NCBI GenBank assembly: GCA_002712305.1
Contig: PATE01000118.1
Span: 1 to 11,743 of the forward strand
Length of the DNA: 11,743 nucleotides
DNA from: Gemmatimonadota bacterium
GTDB taxonomy: Bacteria > Latescibacterota > UBA2968 > UBA8231
Direction of reading: 5' to 3'
Shown: piece by piece, positions 1 to 7,390 of the stretch
How positions within the stretch are numbered: the stretch's first letter is position 1
Layout of the letters: every line of letters begins with the position of its first letter
The notes under the pieces: generated by a model
Told to the model about the DNA's origin: nothing
The model's input: the letters and a program-made list of their open reading frames with translations, nothing else
Database searches by the model: none
Made by a program: the position numbers and the translations under genes

Positions 1-1695
1 ACGCCGTATAACAAAGACGCCCCAAGACAGGTGACCAAGGGAAAATACTTCGCGCGTCGGGGATACGTCTGCGTCATACAGGACGTTCGCGGAAGGTTCG
101 AGTCCGAGGGCGAGTTCTATGCCTTCGCCAAGGAAGCGCCGGATGGCTACGACACGGTAGAGTGGCTTGGGACGCAAGCCTGGAGTACCGGCAAGGTGGG
201 GACGATGGGAGACTCCTACGCAGGCAGTGACCAGTCCGCGCTCGCCACGCTGAACCCACCTCACCTGTGTACGATGATCGTAGCGGTCGGGGCATCCAAC
301 TACTATCACAGCTCCATGCGCCAGAACGGGACGCTTGAGCAGCGGTTTCTCATCTATGCGTTTCGCATGGCGTCCACGAGCCGCGAGGCCAACGCGGACC
401 CCGCGCTCAAGGCTGCCATCACCCGCGCTTTTACCGAGGACATTCCCGGTTTGGTAAACCAGTTCCCGCTGCGAGAGGGTGCGACCGTATTGAGCAGGCT
501 CCCTTCCTACGAGCGGTGGGCGATCGACGTACTCACGTATGGTGAGTACTCTGACTATTGGAAACAGCGTGGATACGCGATCGATGAGTACTACGAAGAG
601 CACGCGGATGTACCAACCCTCTATTGGGGCGGTTGGTACGACTCCTACGCTCGCAACACAACAGCCAGCTACACCAAGCTAAGCAAGATGAAGCAATCAC
701 CTCAGTACTTGCTGATGGGACCGTGGACACATGGGCAGTACGAAGTCACGTTCGCGGGAGACATCGACTTCGGAAGCGACGCGCATTTCAACTACCTGGA
801 CACGAAACTGATGTGGTTCGACCACCACCTGAAAGGGCTGAATACGCAGGTCGTCGATTGGGATCCGGTGAGGTTCTTCACGATGGGCACGGGAGACGGA
901 AAGCGAACGATTCTGGGGTCGCCCGGTCTCAACGCCGACTACCCGGGGCTGATCAATCACGGCGGATACTGGAGGTCGGCCCCCGATTGGCCCCTACCGG
1001 AATCGCAGTTCGTTCCGCACTACCTGCACGGGGACGGCTCGCTTTCCCGCGAGATGCCGGTAGGCGGCCCGAATCCGGCGAGCCAGTACACATTCGATCC
1101 TAAGAACCCTGTACCGACGATAGGAGGGGGTATCTCGGCTGCAGAGTCCGTGATGAGGGCTGGGGCGTTCGATCAGCGCGGTAGACCCGACTTCTTTGGA
1201 TGCGACGACAACCTTCCACTCAATCAGAGGTCGGACGTGCTGTCGTTCCAGACTACCGTTCTGGAATCCGACGTTGAGGTGACCGGGCCGATTGAGATGC
1301 ACCTGTGGGCTTCGTCTTCGGCGGTGGATACAGACTTCACGGCCAAGCTGATCGACGTTTACCCCCCGTCGAACGACGATCCCGAAGGCCTGGCGATCAA
1401 CATCACGGATTCCATCATCAGAGCCCGCTACCGCAACGGGTTTGAGCAGCCGGAGTTCATGACGCCAGGAGAGCCGTACGAGTTCGTGTTTCAGCTCTAC
1501 CCGACCTCAAATGTGTTTCAAATTGGCCATCGAATTCGTCTTGACATCAGCAGCAGCAACTGGCCGCGATTTGACGTCAACCCAAATACGGGTGGGACGC
1601 TTGGGCTTGAGCGACGCTACGAGCTGGCGCACCAGACGGTCTATCACGACGCCGATTGTGCTTCGCACATCATGTTGCCGGTTCAGAAAGGGTAG
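1..1695 (+). CDS. CocE/NonD family hydrolase (X-Pro dipeptidyl-peptidase S15-like), 5' end outside the window
   Basis: The reading frame is open from base 1 (it begins TPYNKD, a conserved stretch of this family), so the GTG at 31 is internal and the true N-terminus lies upstream. The alpha/beta-hydrolase core shows the conserved DVRGR segment and the nucleophile motif GDSYAG (Ser codon 214-216). The acid lies in GGWYDSY (Asp codon 640-642) and the base in GPWTHG (His codon 730-732), matching the Ser-Asp-His layout of cocaine esterase. A C-terminal beta-sandwich of the PepX_C type follows from about base 1230 (segments such as VTGPIEMHLWASS). Family members cleave esters or, less often, acyl-amino-acid/peptide bonds; the substrate here is unknown. 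Its stop lies 49 bases before the amidohydrolase start on the same strand, so the two probably share a transcript. Family assignment is secure; esterase rather than peptidase is inference. Confidence 0.93.
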   Translation, partial: TPYNKDAPRQVTKGKYFARRGYVCVIQDVRGRFESEGEFYAFAKEAPDGYDTVEWLGTQAWSTGKVGTMGDSYAGSDQSALATLNPPHLCTMIVAVGASNYYHSSMRQNGTLEQRFLIYAFRMASTSREANADPALKAAITRAFTEDIPGLVNQFPLREGATVLSRLPSYERWAIDVLTYGEYSDYWKQRGYAIDEYYEEHADVPTLYWGGWYDSYARNTTASYTKLSKMKQSPQYLLMGPWTHGQYEVTFAGDIDFGSDAHFNYLDTKLMWFDHHLKGLNTQVVDWDPVRFFTMGTGDGKRTILGSPGLNADYPGLINHGGYWRSAPDWPLPESQFVPHYLHGDGSLSREMPVGGPNPASQYTFDPKNPVPTIGGGISAAESVMRAGAFDQRGRPDFFGCDDNLPLNQRSDVLSFQTTVLESDVEVTGPIEMHLWASSSAVDTDFTAKLIDVYPPSNDDPEGLAINITDSIIRARYRNGFEQPEFMTPGEPYEFVFQLYPTSNVFQIGHRIRLDISSSNWPRFDVNPNTGGTLGLERRYELAHQTVYHDADCASHIMLPVQKG

Positions 1696-1744
1696 TATTG
1701 TAACCTGAAGCCAACCAGACCACCGTCCGTGGAAGGGATGCGCC

Positions 1745-2749
1745 ATGCCAATCACGTGGGAGCTGCGGGACGAGGACCGGGAGTTGTTCGCCAACGAGTT
1801 GGACGATTTCGTACCGGACCGCGTCTACGACGCCCACGCACACCTGTACAGGGAGTTGTCCTGGCTGGGCGAGGCTCCGGCGCACGTGAGCGCGGGACCT
1901 TCAGACGTCTCGCTCGAGACGTACCGGGAACAGATGGACTGGATCGTCCCGGGTCGAGAGGTGCATGGGCTGCACTTCCCCTTCCCGCCCGGGGACGGGA
2001 ACATGGACAACGACGCGGCCAACGAGTGGGTGAGCGAGCAAGTCCGCAAGGATCCTCTCGCCCGAGGCCAGTTTCTGGTGCGTCCCACCGACGACCCCGA
2101 GTGGGTACGCGACGAAGTACGGCGGCTCGGTCTGCGAGGGTTGAAGCCCTTCGCCAGCTACTCCGGCGTGGAGCCCGTGGGAGAGGCACAACTGCCGTCC
2201 TACCTGCCGGAGTCGCTGGTGGCGGTGGCCAACGACGAAGAGTGGAGCATTACCATCCACCTGGTTCGGCCAAGGGGTGTCGCCGACCCGTCGAATGTCC
2301 ACTGGCTGCGCACCTATTGCGAGAGGTACCCCAGGGCGAACCTCATTCTCGATCACTCCGCAAGGGGCTTCAACCCGTATCATGCCATCGAGGGACTGCA
2401 GCAGCTCACTGGCTACTCGAATCTGTGGATCGACACGTCCGTTGCCTGCCCGCCACTGGCCACGATCGCGGCGCTGCGGTGTCTTGGTCCGCGACGAGTA
2501 CTCTACGGCTCCGACTTCTTCTGCTCGCACATTCGCGGCACCAACGTCGGCCTCAACGACGGTTTCGCCTGGCTCGACGAGGACCTGTCCGTGTGGGAGG
2601 GGAACCCGTGGATCCCCACCATGCGTCCGGTGCTGGTCGGCCTCGAGAACCTCAGAGCGGTGAAGGCGGCCTTCTGGGCGCTCCGGATGAGTGACAGCGA
2701 GATCGAGAGGTATTTCTGGGGGAACGCAGCGGAGTTGTTGAGACTATGA
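1745..2749 (+). CDS. Amidohydrolase-2 family metal-dependent hydrolase
   Basis: A 334-residue TIM-barrel hydrolase of the amidohydrolase superfamily. Metal and catalytic residues appear in the expected order: HxH at H31/H33 (DAHAHLY), a Lys in GLKPF (K134), H172 (IHL), H204 (LDHS) and D257 (YGSD). The C-terminus ends with the usual helix (WGNAAELLRL). The family contains sugar lactonases, pyrone lactonases and ACMSD-type decarboxylases. With sugar-oxidising neighbours a lactonase role is attractive but unproven. The start is supported by GGAAGGG at 1731-1737, seven bases before ATG. The stop overlaps the next gene's ATG in an ATGA, which implies translational coupling. A long frame-shifted reading over the same DNA (1729-2694) has Arg/Pro-rich composition and is a shadow. 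Confidence 0.92.
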   Translation: MPITWELRDEDRELFANELDDFVPDRVYDAHAHLYRELSWLGEAPAHVSAGPSDVSLETYREQMDWIVPGREVHGLHFPFPPGDGNMDNDAANEWVSEQVRKDPLARGQFLVRPTDDPEWVRDEVRRLGLRGLKPFASYSGVEPVGEAQLPSYLPESLVAVANDEEWSITIHLVRPRGVADPSNVHWLRTYCERYPRANLILDHSARGFNPYHAIEGLQQLTGYSNLWIDTSVACPPLATIAALRCLGPRRVLYGSDFFCSHIRGTNVGLNDGFAWLDEDLSVWEGNPWIPTMRPVLVGLENLRAVKAAFWALRMSDSEIERYFWGNAAELLRL

Positions 2750-3819
2750 GAGGGTACGAGGTCGCGGAGGGAACGCGCCCGAAGGGCGACTACCGCGCCG
2801 CCGTCGTCGGCTGCGGCCGCATGGGCAGCACGATCGACGACGAGCATATCGGCATGCCCCACTACCCCTGGCCGTGGGCCCATGCGCCGGCCATCATCGA
2901 AGCCCGCGGCGTCGAGCTGTGTGCCGCTGCAGATGTCGACCGCGGACAGCTCGAGGAATTCCAGCGTCGCTGGGGAATCGACGCCCTCTACACTGACTAC
3001 CGGCAGATGGTCGCCGATCAGCAACCTGACCTGGTGGCCGTCACGACGCGCCCCGAGGCGCGGGCTGATCTCGTCATCGGTCTGGCCGAGGCCGGTGTGC
3101 GGGCCATCTTCGCCACCAAGCCGATGTGCCGCACCCTGGCCGAAGCCGACGCCATGATCGATACCTGCAGCCGAACCGGAACAATCCTGGCCATGGCCTG
3201 CCATCTCAACTGGTACGGGTGGTACACCAGCGCCCGCCAGGCGATCGCCGAAGGCCGCATCGGACCGCTGCGCTCCATCGTCTGCCACAGCGCTTCATCG
3301 CTGTCCAACATCGGCAGTCATACGCTGGCTCTGATGCGCCTTTTCGCCGACGCGCCAGCCCGCTGGGTCTTTGGTCACATGGACAGCGACGCGGCCGCCG
3401 CCGGGATGGGGGACCTGCCAGGTTCTGGCTACGTCGCCTACGATAACGACGTGCGAGCTTGGCTCAACTCCCGCGCCGAGGCTGGAGGGTTTCAGTGGAT
3501 GATCGAGTTCATCGGCGAAGAGGGCCGCATCGTATCCCGCAACGCCCATGCCACTTTCGAGCTGTGGACGACCGACCCCGAGCGGGGCGGATCGATGCTG
3601 CACCAGTTTCCCAACCCCTGGCATCCGCGCAGCTCGATGGTCGACGCCATCGAAGGGGTCTGCCGCTCGATCGAACTCGGCGAGGAGCGCATCTGCCCAG
3701 GTGAGTTCGGGCGAGAGGCCCTCGAGATCGCCATCGCTCTGCGCGAGTCCCACCGTCGCGGACACGTGCGCGTCGACCTGCCGCTGGAGGATCGCAGCCT
3801 GAGGTTGGGAGGCGTCTGA
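2746..3819 (+). CDS. Gfo/Idh/MocA family NAD(P)-dependent oxidoreductase
   Basis: A 357-residue protein with an N-terminal Rossmann fold: VVGCGRMG at residues 20-27 (GxGxxG), an acidic end of strand 2 (AADVD, 62-65) and a C-terminal alpha/beta domain typical of the family, which oxidises or reduces sugars, inositols and their derivatives. The usual EKP motif reads ATKPM, keeping Lys125 but with Thr in place of Glu. In the later catalytic segment GSHTLAL, His192 is present but the common Asp three residues on is Ala. The enzyme may therefore have an unusual substrate or altered chemistry. ATG overlaps the upstream stop (ATGA, 2746-2749) and its own stop overlaps the next start (TGATG, 3817-3821), so it is the middle gene of a coupled trio. 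The first about 13 residues precede the fold and could be an extension. Confidence 0.93.
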   Translation: MRGYEVAEGTRPKGDYRAAVVGCGRMGSTIDDEHIGMPHYPWPWAHAPAIIEARGVELCAAADVDRGQLEEFQRRWGIDALYTDYRQMVADQQPDLVAVTTRPEARADLVIGLAEAGVRAIFATKPMCRTLAEADAMIDTCSRTGTILAMACHLNWYGWYTSARQAIAEGRIGPLRSIVCHSASSLSNIGSHTLALMRLFADAPARWVFGHMDSDAAAAGMGDLPGSGYVAYDNDVRAWLNSRAEAGGFQWMIEFIGEEGRIVSRNAHATFELWTTDPERGGSMLHQFPNPWHPRSSMVDAIEGVCRSIELGEERICPGEFGREALEIAIALRESHRRGHVRVDLPLEDRSLRLGGV

Positions 3820-4976
3820 TGCACGACACGCCCCGAAAGACCTTTGTCAGCGACCGTCAAGATGGCCGCTTTGTCGATACGGCGGGCTTCGTACACGCGT
3901 TCATCAAATCCCACCGACCGAAGCTCGCGTTCGATCCGGAGATGGATGCCCGAGAATTTCCTGCCTGGCGAGAACGACTGCGCAAGAAAGTGCTCGAATT
4001 GATGGCGTTTCCTGAAGTGGTCCGTCAACCAGCGCCTAAACGCGTCGGCGTCGAGCAGCGTGCCGGGTACCAACTCCAGTGCTGGGAGATCTATCCCGAA
4101 CCGCACTGCGTCGTACCCTTTCTGATGCTGGTCCCAGATGGTACGAGCGACCAGTCGCCCGCGCCGGCGGTCCTGTGTTTCCCGGGCTACAGCGGCAGCA
4201 AAGAAGGAATGGCCGGTGAGCCGGAATTGAACGACCGCAAACTGGACTGGAGTGAGGAGAAGTGGCGCGACAACTGTATCGCCTTGCACTTCGTGCGCCA
4301 GGGCATGATCGCCGTGGCGGTTGACAATCCGGCTCGCGCCGAAGCGGACAGTGCTCTACGGGATCTTTCGGGGGTTTCGTTGTGCATGCTGTGGACGGGG
4401 CGCAACTACCTCGGCATTTCGGTCTTCCAGAAGACCCAGATCCTGCAGTGGCTGGCGCAACAGAGCATGGTAGACTCGAAGCGCATCGCAACGTGTGGTC
4501 TATCGCTGGGTTCAGATCCGGCCGATATCGTCGGGCTGCTCAATCCGGACCTGGTCGGAGCCGTCATCCACAACGATTTCCTGTGCGACTGGCGCGAACG
4601 AACGATTGCCCAGAATGCCGACGGCTCGACCCCTCACCATGTGGTCCCCGGTATGTACCAATGGTTTGACGCTCCGGACATTCAAGCGGCGCTGGCCCCG
4701 CGGCCCCTGCTCTATACAGAAGGTGGCCGCGCCCCTCATATCAGCAGGGTAAGGGCCGCCTTTAAGATGGCAGGGGCTCAGGACAACGTGACGGTCTGTT
4801 ACTACAAGAAGTATGAGACCGCAAACGCACGGCTCTACGACGACCAGCCGATCCCTGAAGGGCTGTCAAATGAAGAGTACTTCCTCTATGCCAATGTCGA
4901 TGTGGCGGAACACCGCTTTCACCCCGAACACGCCGTTCCCTGGCTGACGGAAGTCCTTGCGCCGAAGAGCGGATAG
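3819..4976 (+). CDS. Alpha/beta-hydrolase, acetyl-xylan-esterase/dienelactone-hydrolase-like (Abhydrolase_7 type)
   Basis: A 385-residue cytoplasmic hydrolase without a visible signal peptide. A roughly 110-residue N-terminal part precedes the core, which starts at PAVLCFPGYSGSK (oxyanion-side strand, residues 116-128). The nucleophile elbow is GLSLGSDP with Ser229. The strand normally carrying the acid reads PRPLLYTEGG, so Glu301 rather than Asp may be the acid. The C-terminal EHRFHPEHA supplies the catalytic His (H365 or H368). Length and layout fit the esterase group often found beside carbohydrate-degrading genes in environmental bacteria. Its ATG shares one base with the stop of the Gfo/Idh/MocA gene, so it is translationally coupled. 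A deacetylase or carbohydrate-esterase role fits the neighbours; the precise substrate cannot be read. Confidence 0.85.
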   Translation: MHDTPRKTFVSDRQDGRFVDTAGFVHAFIKSHRPKLAFDPEMDAREFPAWRERLRKKVLELMAFPEVVRQPAPKRVGVEQRAGYQLQCWEIYPEPHCVVPFLMLVPDGTSDQSPAPAVLCFPGYSGSKEGMAGEPELNDRKLDWSEEKWRDNCIALHFVRQGMIAVAVDNPARAEADSALRDLSGVSLCMLWTGRNYLGISVFQKTQILQWLAQQSMVDSKRIATCGLSLGSDPADIVGLLNPDLVGAVIHNDFLCDWRERTIAQNADGSTPHHVVPGMYQWFDAPDIQAALAPRPLLYTEGGRAPHISRVRAAFKMAGAQDNVTVCYYKKYETANARLYDDQPIPEGLSNEEYFLYANVDVAEHRFHPEHAVPWLTEVLAPKSG

Positions 4977-4999
4977 CAGCGCCCTGTGGGAAGCGGATT

Positions 5000-5020
5000 C
5001 CTGAGCGCTACACCCTCAGG
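5000..5020. other. Small perfect stem-loop at the junction of convergent genes
   Basis: CCTGAG (5000-5005) and CTCAGG (5015-5020) form a perfect 6-bp stem with a 9-base loop. It lies 24 bases after the esterase stop and covers the stop codon of the minus-strand pseudogene. There is no T-tract on either side, so a Rho-independent terminator role is doubtful. Confidence 0.25.
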
Positions 5021-5304
5021 ATCGAACGCAGCACCTCCTGGTTTGTCTCACGCAATTTGTTGCACAGAGAGGCGACGATGTTGCGGTAGATGACGCTCAA
5101 CTCAACACCCGCAGCGGTTACGGCCAACTGCACCGGACAGCAGGACCCACATCTCGGAACTGTCGTCCCCTTCTGAGCACAGCGTGTCGCCACCGGCGAC
5201 GTTGCGCAACTGTCCCGCCCTGGCCAGCAGGTGCAGCATACTGTTGGTCAGTCCTGGAAGGCGGGCACGCTGCCCGCGATCTTCTGCAGCAGTTGAACAT
5301 CCAT
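5008..5304 (-). pseudogene. Decayed cyclic-nucleotide-binding (CRP/cNMP) domain protein
   Basis: Read from ATG at 5304 downward, the first frame gives MDVQLLQKIAGSVPAFQD and then a stop. One base missing near 5250 moves the sequence into a second frame that continues LTNSMLHLLARAGQLRN and then VAGGDTLCSEGDDSSEMWVLL, followed by SGAV. This is a textbook first half of a cNMP-binding beta-barrel (AGexLfxEGDxxxxmyvLlSGxV). Directly after it, a third frame (5193 down to 5008) gives VELSVIYRNIVASLCNKLRETNQ and a short tail, resembling the helix that ends such domains (yRNivrxLxxrLRexN). The roughly 60-70 residues that should lie between are missing. So there is one frameshift plus an internal deletion: a remnant without function. 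Whether it was a stand-alone sensor or part of a larger regulator cannot be told; no helix-turn-helix is visible. Confidence 0.72.
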
Positions 5305-5626
5305 ACTCACAAGTCAGGCTCCCGTTGGGGTAAGGCCCCATGATGGTGAGTTTGGTGTGCCCAGTGCAAGCGGTTTTGCGTGGCGGTCCTTGCCGCTGAC
5401 ATTTGAACGGCTGTTCTTGGGGGGTCGGCGGCCAGGCTGAACTGCTGACGGCCGGTTCCATCTCTATGTTTGCTTCCAAAAAAACAGACCGGCGAACTCG
5501 ATCGACTGCTTCATGGTCACGTCCGGTATCATGGAGGGGGTGGGTCTCGACGGCCGCAAATGCACGACGGTGGGTTAGGATCATGCAAGCCAGCGACCAC
5601 ACGGTGCTCCGAGCGATGCGAGGACG
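5305..5626. other. Gene-free stretch upstream of the enolase-superfamily gene
   Basis: I see no convincing gene in these 322 bases; short open frames have low-complexity or Arg-rich translations. It must hold the promoter of the following gene, but I cannot point to a clear -35/-10 pair. An imperfect dyad (CGGCCAG at 5429-5435, with GGCCG at 5450-5454 opposite) is a weak operator candidate only. The antisense reading of the downstream enzyme runs through this stretch and is a shadow. Confidence 0.5.
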
Positions 5627-6859
5627 ATGAAGACGACCACACAGCTGCTGGACGGCATCGGCCGTGAGCAGCTGAAGATCACCGAGATCCGTGTCACCCC
5701 GCTTTCGTACCGGCCGGCGGACGGCTCTTGCATCCACATCTGCGGGCCCGTAGTGCTCACCAAGATGGATGCGGGCCTCGTCGAGGTGCTCACCGACGCC
5801 GGCATCACGGGCATCGGCCCCGTCGTCGGCGGCTTCGATGTCGACTGGGGTCACCTGGTCGGACTCAACCCCTTCGATGTCGACACCGAAGCCTTTCCCG
5901 CCGGCGTGGACGTCGCCTGCTGGGACATCATCGGACGCGTGAAGGGTGAGCCCGTCTATCGGCTGTTGGGCGGCGCAGAGGGACGCTGCCCGACCTACGC
6001 CAGTGGCGGCGTCATGTGGACCTACTACGACCGGGGCGACGACGGGCCTTATGGCGTGGAGGAACTGATCGCCGAGGCCCTCGACTACAAGGCCCAGGGC
6101 TTCGACATCTTCAAGTGGCGGCCCGGCACCGACTGGGATGAGGCGGGCATCACGCCGGCCCGTCTCGGCGAAATCTGCCGGCAACTGCGAGAGGCGGTGG
6201 GACCGGAATTCCATCTGGGCCTGGAGAAGAAGGGCTACGACTCCTGGACTTGGGACGAATGCCAGGAGATCGCGCCGATCATCGACGAGCTGGGATTCCT
6301 GTTCTTCGAGCAGCCCATGGGAGACGAGGGACCGGCGCAGTTCGACGATTATCTGCAGTTGAAGGAGATGATGCCACGCGTACAGCTGTGGGGCGGCGAG
6401 CGGTTTCGTTCATCGGCCGAAGCGGCGCCGTGGATCGAGGCGAAGGTCTACGACGCCGTGCAGTCCGACTGCGTCCATGTCGGCGTCACCGACAACTGGC
6501 GGATCGCTCAGCACGCCGCCGAGCACGGCGTGAAGATCGTCACCCACAACTGGCAGACCCCCCTGGGCACGATGTGCAACTCCCACCTGGTCGCCGGCAC
6601 CGCTTCCGGCCACCTGTGCGAGTTCTTCCTGTATCCCAATGAGATGCGCTACGGCCTGATGAAGGAGCCCATGCGCGCCGTGGACGGCGTCATCGATCTG
6701 GGCGAGGTGCCGGGGTTCGGGATGGAGGTCATCGACGACCCGGCGGCGGCCTTCCCCTACGTCGACGGACCGGGCACGCTGCCGAATCCGCGCTTCCCCC
6801 ATGCCTTGGAACGGGCTCAGAAGCGGGAGCAGGCCGTCGTGGGGCGCTACGCGTCGTAG
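5627..6859 (+). CDS. Enolase-superfamily enzyme (mandelate racemase/muconate lactonizing-like)
   Basis: A 410-residue protein with an N-terminal capping domain starting near LKITEIRVTPLSY (residues 16-28) and a C-terminal TIM barrel. Candidate catalytic residues: Lys163 in FDIFKWRPG (the KxK motif here is K-W-R), metal ligands E200 (HLGLEKKGYDSW), E228 (FFEQP) and E258 (GGERF), D281 (QSDCVHVG) and His307 (VTHNW). The family abstracts the proton alpha to a carboxylate; members dehydrate acid sugars, cycloisomerise aldarolactones or racemise acids. A first metal ligand of Glu followed by Lys-Lys, rather than the usual D-x-N, sets it apart from the best-known subgroups. It is separated by 650 bases from the upstream operon, so it is probably transcribed on its own. 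GAGG at 5620-5623 is only three bases from ATG, so the exact start is slightly uncertain; no better start lies before the domain. Confidence 0.88.
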   Translation: MKTTTQLLDGIGREQLKITEIRVTPLSYRPADGSCIHICGPVVLTKMDAGLVEVLTDAGITGIGPVVGGFDVDWGHLVGLNPFDVDTEAFPAGVDVACWDIIGRVKGEPVYRLLGGAEGRCPTYASGGVMWTYYDRGDDGPYGVEELIAEALDYKAQGFDIFKWRPGTDWDEAGITPARLGEICRQLREAVGPEFHLGLEKKGYDSWTWDECQEIAPIIDELGFLFFEQPMGDEGPAQFDDYLQLKEMMPRVQLWGGERFRSSAEAAPWIEAKVYDAVQSDCVHVGVTDNWRIAQHAAEHGVKIVTHNWQTPLGTMCNSHLVAGTASGHLCEFFLYPNEMRYGLMKEPMRAVDGVIDLGEVPGFGMEVIDDPAAAFPYVDGPGTLPNPRFPHALERAQKREQAVVGRYAS

Positions 6860-7247
6860 GGGATCTGTCGACGGCTCGCCGCCACCACGGGTGCAGCGAA
6901 CGCTACGGACAAAGCGCGATCCGAGCTCGGCTCACCCGGACGGCGGCTCGGCCTTCACCCCCTGCACCAAAGCATTCGCCCTCGAGCAGAACTACCCCAA
7001 CCCCTTCAACAGCGGCACTGTCATTCGCTTTGCACTGCAGCAGGCTGATGACGTGGAGCTCGCGGTCTACAACCTCGCCGGGCAGAGAGTCATGAATCTA
7101 GCGCAGGGGCCACGCAGCGCCGGGTCCTACACGCTGCGCTGGGACGGGTGCGATGACGCGGGGCGCGAACTGGCTAGCGGGATGTATCTGTATCGACTGC
7201 AGGCTGGGGAACAGCTGGTGACGCGGAAAATGTTATTGCTGAGATGA
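6801..7247 (+). CDS. Orphan T9SS type A / FlgD-like C-terminal sorting domain, probable gene remnant
   Basis: From about base 6975 the frame encodes FALEQNYPNPFN and continues through a complete beta-sandwich of about 90 residues (VELAVYNLAGQRV, SYTLRWDGCDDAGRELASG, MYLYRLQAG, VTRKMLLLR). This is the pattern of the C-terminal sorting domain attached to large secreted proteins in FCB-group bacteria. Here nothing secreted precedes it: the frame upstream translates to Arg/Pro-rich junk and its first ATG lies inside the enolase-superfamily gene (59-base overlap). No ribosome binding site, signal peptide or passenger domain is visible. GTG at 6891 is the only other start of note and also lacks a ribosome binding site. 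I take it as the 3' relic of a deleted secreted-protein gene. The domain identity is firm; expression of this ORF is doubtful. Confidence 0.7.
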   Translation: MPWNGLRSGSRPSWGATRRRGSVDGSPPPRVQRTLRTKRDPSSAHPDGGSAFTPCTKAFALEQNYPNPFNSGTVIRFALQQADDVELAVYNLAGQRVMNLAQGPRSAGSYTLRWDGCDDAGRELASGMYLYRLQAGEQLVTRKMLLLR

Positions 7248-7279
7248 GGAGCTGTGGTCCACTGGGCCAGCAACGTCGC

Positions 7280-7322
7280 AGAACGAAAAGACGGCTCCGA
7301 GTGCACGTCGCACGCGGAGCCG
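7280..7322 (-). terminator. Hairpin with T-rich tail ending the minus-strand SDR/glycosidase unit
   Basis: CGGCTCCG (7292-7299) pairs perfectly with CGGAGCCG (7315-7322), and an inner GTGC/GCAC stem (7301-7304 with 7310-7313) extends it around a 5-base loop. Read on the minus strand, the stem is followed by TCTTTTCGTTC, giving a U-rich tail, so it fits a Rho-independent terminator 69 bases after the stop of the beta-propeller gene. On the plus strand no T-tract follows, although the hairpin could still slow transcription from the left. Confidence 0.7.
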
Positions 7323-7390
7323 ATTCACCTGTAAGGATCTGTGCTTCGAAAAAGCGACGGTCTTAGAGGCAGGAGTCGCGGAACGATTCG

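Noticed and set aside
1729-2694. 321-codon plus-strand frame overlapping the amidohydrolase
   Set aside because: Arg/Pro/Gly-rich translation without motifs, a typical GC-rich shadow; the overlapping frame has the full metal-binding set and ribosome binding site.
3492-4289. 265-codon minus-strand frame across the oxidoreductase/esterase junction
   Set aside because: Spans two coupled plus-strand genes, has no recognisable motif and no ribosome binding site.
5102-6214. Long minus-strand open frame of 370 codons opposite the enolase-superfamily gene
   Set aside because: Most of it is the antisense of a well-supported enzyme gene. Only its last about 45 codons are meaningful, and they belong to the cNMP-binding pseudogene.
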